NCBI GenBank assembly: GCA_916613615.1
Contig: OU744726.1
Coordinates: forward strand, 56,684,987-56,748,986
Source: Steromphala cineraria
Lineage: Eukaryota > Mollusca > Gastropoda > Trochida > Trochidae
Reading direction: 5' to 3'
DNA: 64,000 bases
The translations under genes and the position numbers were made by a program. Below the pieces are notes generated by a model. The model was not told where the DNA came from, searched no databases, and saw only the letters and a program-made list of their open reading frames with translations. This document shows positions 25,601 to 34,600 of the stretch, in pieces (position 1 is the stretch's first letter; each line of letters opens with the position of its first letter).

Positions 25601-28600
25601 TTTCGGACAGAGGCAATAAACCGGTTCATGGAGAAAATTGGCGAAATATTTGTTTTCCTGTAAATGTTTGCAAACATTTCAGGAAATGTAGGAAGCGCCA
25701 AAAGATCATATGCGTTATTTGTTTTAAAAGAGAAACTACTATATAATCAAATTCCGATAAATATTTGCAATTAAAAAGTGAATTTAGAAGTAAATATCAG
25801 TATTTTCGAAATATATTAAAATGACCTTGGTTTGGACAGTTTTGACCATGGTTCGGACACTTATAGATTTTCTTTATAAAGAATTGAAAAACATATAAAT
25901 TAACTTACAATTGCTAAGGAAACATAGAGAAACATTCAACCAACACATATTACAAAATTATTTATTCTTAAATCATTTAGTTTAGACTGTACAGTGTTTT
26001 TGCATCAATGCTTGCAAATGCCATTGTGACGTCATCAGATTCTAGCGGCGTATTCGGGAGTTGCCGAGAAGTTTATCTTCGGAAAGGAAGCCGTGTATTA
26101 TCAGAATTTTGAATCATATTTGCAAATTATCGGTTTATCATTGTAAATAAACGAGTTAATATGTGTTGGGTGATAAAGTTAACCTTTTTGAGGCACGTAT
26201 TAAAGCTGTGATGTATGCGAGAACATTGAGTGGTACTGTCCGAGGTTAGGTCATGACTGTCCGAACCCTGGGCGAGTTGATATACACAATCAAAACCGTT
26301 AATTTCAGTTAATCTACAAATATTTCTACAAAAATAAATCGTAATACAATCAAAAATGTCATTCTTAATGGCATAATTGGCTTAAAATTGTTTTCTTCCA
26401 ATGATAATTTACAATACGATCTTTGAAAATATTTGGATCAGAACACCGTCCGAACCTCGGTCAGTTTGCCCTATAGCTAACTTACACAATGTGGAGAGTG
26501 TAGAGTGAGACACAGCGTGTACTATGTAGCTAGCTTACACTATGTGGAGAGAGTAGCGTGAGAAAGAGCGTGTACTATGTAGCGAGCTTACTAGCTATTT
26601 GGAGAGTGTAGAGTGAGACACAGCGTGTACTATGTAGCTAGCTTACACTATGTGGAGAGTGTAGAGTGAGATACAGTGTGTACTATGTAGCTAGATTACA
26701 CTATGTGGAGAGTGTAGAGTGAGACACAGCGTATACTGTATAGCTAGCTTACACTATAGGGAGAGTTTAGAGTGAGACAGCGTATACTGTATAGCTAGCT
26801 TACACTATAGGGAGAGTTTAGAGTGAGACAGCGTATACTGTATAGCTAGCTTACACTATAGGGAGAGTTTAGAGTGAGACAGCGTATACTGTATGGTTGA
26901 GATAATGACCTAATGCCGAGTGGTTATGGTTGAAATAATGACCGCTGACTGAGTGAATATCTGTGATAACCATCGAGCGATCAGCGAGATGGTTATCACA
27001 GATATTCACGAGGTCGAGGTTTTTATTTCACATACACTACATGGTTATTGTTAAAACTGTTTTCAATTTTTAATGAAAATATCAATATTAGCCGAATATA
27101 AGTTTGTTGATAATGAGTTCAAATGTGACAATGGTGTCTAGCATGGTTAACTTCCACTCCTGAGGAATGGATCAATTTCATGTTAACACTGCGCGTATTT
27201 CACGTGCAGTTGGAGATAATACTGGCGAAATTGTCGGTAAAACAATTCTAAGCCGTTTACCAACTGTGCATTTTCATTCTTTTACCGAGCTATTAACCTT
27301 AAAATGTCACACTGAACTGAACTATAATTTAATTATTTTGATACAAATTTTAAACGAACGTCATTGGAATTGTGTTTGGTGGCAAATGATGTAAAATGTA
27401 ATAATCCGTCATTAGTCAAAAATTGTGGCTGCACGGACGTCGTCTATTTCATCTTGTGATGCACGGACTTCTTGTACACTTCTTGTTCACGTGCAGCACA
27501 CAACCTAAAGCACATGGTTTCAAGAAGGTTGGTACAATGGAGTGCTCTCCGCGGCCGGTGTCAAACAGATATATTTGCCGGTGTTACGAGGTCTTTCCCG
27601 GAGGCAATTAAGGTGAGATTGATAGCAAAGTATACTTTATTTGTTGTTTCATGTAATAGACTCGGAAATATGTTTTAGCATTACAAGGAATCAAAAGAAG
27701 CGTGTACGCATTTTCTGCTTTTTTGTATTGTAATATGTATATATAATGCAGACACATATGGGTATTAGCTAGATTTCTGAATTTGAGATCAGTTTGGTGT
27801 GATATTATCTGCAATAAATTTCGTGTGAACGTTGAAACTATCAATCGTCCATTAAACAATAAGATACTAAATTATTCAAAAGTTGATGTTAGAAATGACA
27901 GTTCCAAACTTAAGTTTCTATTTCGGGGAAAGCGTGATGATATGAAATATGCATGTATGTAAATGGAAATGTGTTTTTGTCAGCACTTGAAATCAGACTG
28001 TTAGTAGCGTTAAACCTTTGAATGTTTCAGGAACTACGCATTGATGATAGCTGGACAGTTTAATATTTGCTGATATTGAAGTCGGCTTTGTGCATTGTTT
28101 CAAAAGGACCATTTCAAATGTTTGTGACCTCCCGACAACTGACTTCCTTTGAAGGATTTGGAACATTAATTGAAGAGAACACTAGCATAGATACTGAGGC
28201 CCAACGGGATTGTGTGTGGGAGTGTTTGATAAATGTAAATGTTTCAACTCGCCGCATGTTCAAGGAAACCAAATAGAAAGAATTGAAAGCAGTATAAACA
28301 TGTAATATGAAAATGACTTCAAAAGTTCTCTGTAATAAAGAGTATTTTTTCTGTCTTTTGTTTTCTTTTATTATCGTTCTTGCGGCCTTTGATATTCTTT
28401 AGAATGGCATATTGAAATAAAGACATAATATATCTGAATGCACAGGTGAAAATCACAACAAATTCTAAAGAATATCAAAAGTCACAATTAGAGTCGAAGG
28501 GTCATTTAGACCCGTAAGCCGAGGGTAAGTATTTTTCGAGGTGCGATACGGTGAAGATGGCGAGGCGTAGCCGAGACATGTTGACCGTATCGAACCGAGA

Positions 28601-31600
28601 TATCAGTTATCAAGAGGTTGGTTATCAGATAACCAACCTTGTGATAACCAACCTCCAGGTTGATCTAAGGTCAGTTATCTAAAAATAACTACCTCTGATA
28701 TTGACCAGATAACCACACCACGTGGTGTATAGTTAGCTTACACTATGTGGAGGGTGTAGCGAGACCGTGTTTCGTAGTCGAGACTCTTCATTAGAAGGAG
28801 GCTGGATCCAGAGCACTGGAAGATGTCGCTGAACTCGCCACTCACGGAGAAATGCACCATGTCCTTGTCCGGGTCGTGTGCCTTTAGCTCGAACACCACC
28901 TTACATTCAACAGAAGGAGTAAGGGATTTCTTATTTCCGAAATAAATGTGAACATACAAAACATCTCACCTGAACACAATGCTGCTACGTTAACCTCAGC
29001 TATATATATATACATAGTTGTCTCACCTTGTTGGTGCCAGTATCCTCCGGTACCTCTGCCACTGTCCCTCCGCGTGGGTCGGGGAACACAAACTCTGGCG
29101 GTGAGTCTTCTCAAAGATAAACACAAACCTTTGATATCATATCAAGCAATTTTCGTTACATCAAATTCAATATTACGAGTACATTCACCCATTAAATATA
29201 ATTGATGACGATGTCGTCGGTTGATTACAGGTTACATAACCTACCTTGAATAAATCTCCACTTGACGTGATTACGCTGACCGAGGAGGTGGAGAAAGTTG
29301 ACTAGGAATGGTTTAGGGGTGCGGAGTTGCATGAGCACATGTTTGCCCACTGCGGACCCATTGCCAAGTCTGAGCGCCCCGGTGCTGTCCCAGGATAGCC
29401 AGAACGTCTTGAAGGAGTTACAGTCGAGCCAGTAACCTTTCACTGAGCTGGAGGGTCGCAGACACTTGGTAAAGCAGGTGTCCTTGATGTTGTTGGCATC
29501 AGTGCCGAGAGAGAGGAGGAAATAGCGGGCGGTCGCGAGCTTGATGTTGTGGATCTGGGACAGGACTAGGATGGCGCCCGAGCACGCTTTAACCTGCATG
29601 ACGAGAGAGTCCCGTCCCGCGATCACCACTCCCTTGTCGTTCATGGCCACCACATCAATGGAAGACTTATCTACACCGGTCTCCGCCTCGATATATGTGC
29701 CTGCAAGTGGAACTCAATCAGATGATGGGAAAGAGGTAACTGATTTAGTCACTGGATAATGAAATTTTCTGTTGTGCATTGTCTACAATTGACTATTTTT
29801 TTATCATTCTTTGTGATGTGTGTGGGGAAAATTAAGATTAAAGATTAAGATGGAATTCCGATCTTTTGTTTGATATTACTATAGCATTTGATAGCGTTAG
29901 ACATATGAAGCCACAGTCTGCTGAGAAGGTGAAGGGTCACGTGATCCTTTTTAGACGGCCAAAAACAATAAGTCTTTTGAATCTTGTATCAAGGATTATT
30001 TTTTATGTTATTTTATGAATGCTTGACTACAAAGTAAAATAAAAGCTTCATCAATCACGCGTTTCGTATGAAGTATAAAACAGGTATCTTCGATGCATTG
30101 TTAGAATTTTATATATTCTTCTCCACGGTCGACGAATTACCGAGTTCACTGAGTATATGTAGTAAATAATAACCCGGTACCGAGAGGTTATGGAAAATAA
30201 CCTCGCGAGGGCGTAGCCCGAGCAGAGGTTATGTCCATAACCCGAGACAAACGGGTTATTATTTGACTTACACTCCCGCGGAAGACTCCTGTAATGGTTT
30301 CAACTTATCTTGTTTATATACAATTAATTTCAAAACGTTTAACTGATATCATTAGCGGGTTTATCATGTCTTGATAAGAAAAATATTCAAAATACCCCCA
30401 GATTAGGGTTTTAGAAATAAACGCTTGATTTCTTACATTATAAACTATTTTAGTACGGTGTTTCAACGAATGAGAAACGTTTTAGTGATCCATTTTGGGG
30501 GTTTGATATATACTGATAAGAATACTATTTTAGACTACTTACAATACCCCCTGCTTAGGGTTTTAAAACTAAAAACTTGATTCCTTACATTAAAAACTAT
30601 TTTATTGCAATATTAATATATATTTATAGGGAAAGCAAAAAAAAACAAGACAACATGACACACAACAATTTATATCAACTGGCATGGATCATCGGCAGCT
30701 CAACAGGTAAGAGCGCTGCTTGACAACATAGAGGTCCCTGGTTCGAATCCCACTGTCGTTGTTCATAAATCTCAACTTTCTTGTTCGGTTAAAAATCCAA
30801 ATCTTACAAGTCCAATTGTTTACGTTTGTTTACAATCTTATAAACGACCAAGGTGGTTATGTTAAAAACACGAGAACGAGGTTATGCTTGGGTTTTCAAA
30901 ACCCGAGGAAAGAATGCTGAGCGGAAAGTAAGACCGAAAGTGAAGCTTGAGGTCTTACTTCCCGCGAAGCTTTCTTTCCGGTCTATTGTTTTGAGGGTCT
31001 CTTGTTTTCTCGTAATAACCTCCCAGGAGGTTTTACATCAGGGCATTATATGCATTTACACCCCTTGGGCGGTTATATCCCTTCTTTTTTCAATTGGTTT
31101 TAACTCATAACTACCTTCCTATAGCTGTTTACCCCTTACACCCCTTGGGAAGTTATTGCCTTTATTTTAGTTGAATGTTATGTGCCGTGAGCTCCATCCG
31201 CGTAGGTTGGTTATCTCATAACCACCTTGGTCGGTTATAAGATTGTAAACAATTGCAAACAATTGGACTTGTAAAATTTGGATTTTTAATCAAACAAGAA
31301 AGTTAAGATTTATGAACAACGAAAGTGGGATTCGAACCAGGGACCTCTATGTTGTCAAGCAACGCTCGTACCTGTTGAGCTACCGTGGATCCATGCCAGT
31401 TGATGTAAATTTTTGTGAGTCATGTTTGTTTTTTTATTTTCCCCTATAAATATATATTAATATTGCAATAAAATAGTTTTTAATGTAAGGAATCAAGTTT
31501 TTAGTTCTAAAACCCGTAGCATGGGGTATCGTAAGTAGTCTGAAATAGTATTCTTGTCAAGAAATATCAAACCCGCAAAATGGATCACTAAAACGTTTTC

Positions 31601-34600
31601 AATTATTTGTATGTAAAACAATTTAGTTGAAACACCGTAATAAAATAGTTTTTATTGTAAGAAATCAAGCGTTTATTTCTAAAACCCTAATATGGGGGTA
31701 ATTTAAGTATTTTTTCTTATCAAGAAATGATAAACCCGCGAATGATATCAGTAAAACGATTTTTAATTAATTGTTTATCAACAAATTAAGTTGAAACTAT
31801 TGCAGGAGTCTTCCGCGGGAGTGTAAGTCAAATAATGACCCGTTTGCCTCGGGTTATGGAAATAACCTCTGCTCGGGCTACGCCCTCGCGAGGTTATTTT
31901 CCATAACCCCTCGGTACCGGGTCATTATTTACTACATGTAAGACCTACTCGGAGGTTGGAAGGTTTTTATATAAAAAATTCAAAGGTTTTTAAATTCAAA
32001 TCTATAACCCCAAAGACGATAGTCTTATTACAAAATCTCCAAAGGTGCATGCTCCCAAGGTGGATTGGAACGTCCAACCCTTTGAACCGTAAGCGCGCAC
32101 TCAAACCACTAGTCTAACGGGCCAGACAGAAGTGTAGGCTATTTTTAACAATCTAATTGAGGTTCGGATTTCAGTAAAAAAATCGGCACTTAATATAGTG
32201 TTGCACCTTTTACTTGTGATACCAAATACGGTATCAACCACGTGACGTGTCCATTGTCATTTGTAAAACACCCGGATGCTTTGCACGTGCATTTTGTGCT
32301 ATGTCAAATACAAAGAGTTGGTTGAACACACTGCTTGTTTTGAAGGAAACTTATTTTAATCGCATTTTATTCAGAATTCAAACGAAACTAAAAAGTAATG
32401 TAATCCAATAATGCAAGTTTAAAATAAATTCGACAAAAATCAATCCTTGATATTTGGTGGATTTTTTTTGTCTGATCAGTCTATGAATATGATGAACAGT
32501 ATGATGGTTGTGGGATGTTAATTTACGGTATCTAAGTTAGTTAAAACAATCGAGCTCTGTTTTCCTAGGGATTTCAAAACCTTCGGTCCTCAGGTTTTGA
32601 AATTCCAAGCATAACCGAGCTCGAGTGTTTTTAACTTTACATAAAGTAGCTAGGGGTGACTAGGGGTGAATGTGGCCACTTCCTGATGTATATTCTAATT
32701 GGTGTAGAGGATAAAAACCTCTGCCTAGGTTTGGAGGTTTATGAGATAATAACATGGATATAATAACTAGTGGACATTTTAATATTTGCAAAGCGATAGC
32801 AAGGGTTATTAGCAATTAATCAAGGGTTTCATAAAAGTCATATGCTACGCCTTCAAGTATTGTAATATAACAATATTTATAACTTCCCATATATTTTCCA
32901 TTTGCATTGCCTTCATGCTGATTCATATATTTAAAATGTACTTTCATCTTTTCAGACTTTTTGGACAAATGGAATACATTGCTGAGTGTTTTTACGATTT
33001 TCTCTAGTGTTATAACAAAATTAACAAATATTTGTTGTTTGTGTTTCAGTCTCATAAAGCCCTGGTTGTGAGTTATAGTGCATGCTGGGGGTGGTCCATT
33101 TTGCTAGTGGAGGAAGATATTCAGACGCACATTTTCTGAATGAAGCAACGTTTACTGCATGTTTTCATATTTTGTGCTTTAAACGAGGTTAAAGTTTACC
33201 ATATATGCTCACTGCATTCCTTAATGTATGGATGTTTTATCAATAGAAATATATGTTAACTCGGTGTTATATTAAACTTATAATCAACGTGGAAAACTTG
33301 AAGTATGTGTGTAAGAAAACGATTATAACGTAATTTCTTTGGAAACAATCTGGTCTGTAAACACCACAACATGAAAGCGTCCCCTACACCTTGTTCCATA
33401 TGGTGCTGTACAGTTTACAGAAAGGTGCACTGATGGTGCTGTACAGAGAGGTGCACTGGTCTACCCACCTGCCCTGGTCTCCCTGACCACACAAAGCAGC
33501 ACATACAGCTGATGGTGCTGTACAGAGAGGTGCACTGGTCTACCCACCTGCCCTGGTCTCCCTGACCACACACAGCAGCACATACAGCTGATGGTGCTGT
33601 ACAGAGAGGTGCACTGGTCTACCCACCTGCCCTGGTCTCCCTGACCACACATGCAGCACATACAGCTGATGGTGCTGTACAGAGAGGTGCACTGGTCTAC
33701 CCACCTGCCCTGGTCTCCCTGACCACACACAGCAGCACATACAGCTGATGGTGCTGTACAGAGAGGTGCACTGGTCTACCCACCTGCCCTGGTCTCCCTG
33801 ACCACACACAGCAGCACATACAGCTGATGGTGCTGTACAGAGAGGTGCACTGGTCTACCCACCTGCCCTGGTCTCCCTGACCACACACAGCAGCACATAC
33901 AGCTGATGGTGCTGTACAGAGAGGTGCACTGGTCTACCCACCTGCCCTCGTCTCCCTGACCACACAAAGCAGCACATACAGCTGATTGTGCTGTACAGAG
34001 AGGTGCACTGGTCTACCCACCTGCCCTGGTCTCCCTGACCACACAAAGCAGCACATACAGCTGATGGTGCTGTACAGAGAGGTGCACTGGTCTACCCACC
34101 TGTCCTGGTCTCCCTGACCACACAAAGCAGCACATACAGCTGATGGTGCTGTACAGAGAGGTGCACTGGTCTACCCACCTGCCCTGGTCTCCCTGACCAC
34201 ACAAAGCAGCACATACAGCTGATGGTGCTGTACAGAGAGGTGCACTGGTCTACCTACCTGCCCTGGTCTCCCTGACCACACAAAGCAGCACATACAGCTG
34301 ATGGTGCTGTACAGAGAGGTGCACTGGTCTACCCACCTGCCCTGGTCTCCCTGACCACACACAGCAGCACATACAGCTGATGGTGCTGTACAGAGAGGTG
34401 CACTGGTCTACCCACCTGTCCTGGTCTCCCTGACCACACATGCAGCACATACAGCTGATGGTGCTGTACAGAGAGGTGCACTGGTCTACCCACCTGCCCT
34501 GGTCTCCCTGACCACACATGCAGCACATACAGCTGATGGTGCTGTACAGAGAGGTGCACTGGTCTACCCACCTGCCCTGGTCTCCCTGACCACACACAGC

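Larger units (their letters stand above)
30157..31937. mobile_element. Fold-back element with about 0.7-kb inverted arms
   Basis: The left arm (about 30157-30861) and right arm (about 31219-31937) are near-perfect inverted copies, starting ATGTAGTAAATAATAACCCG on the left and its complement on the right. The outer 130 bp contains nested hairpins built on CCATAACC/GGTTATGG and GGGCGTAGCCC. Both arms carry the same tRNA-like segment. The roughly 360-bp centre has smaller palindromes (GGGTTTTCAAAACCC). No transposase is encoded. It lies in cadherin intron 1. No certain target duplication was found. Confidence 0.85.

Noticed and set aside
30686..30762. Functional tRNA gene
   Set aside because: A and B boxes are present, but the anticodon stem does not pair and the sequence is embedded in both arms of a repeat element.
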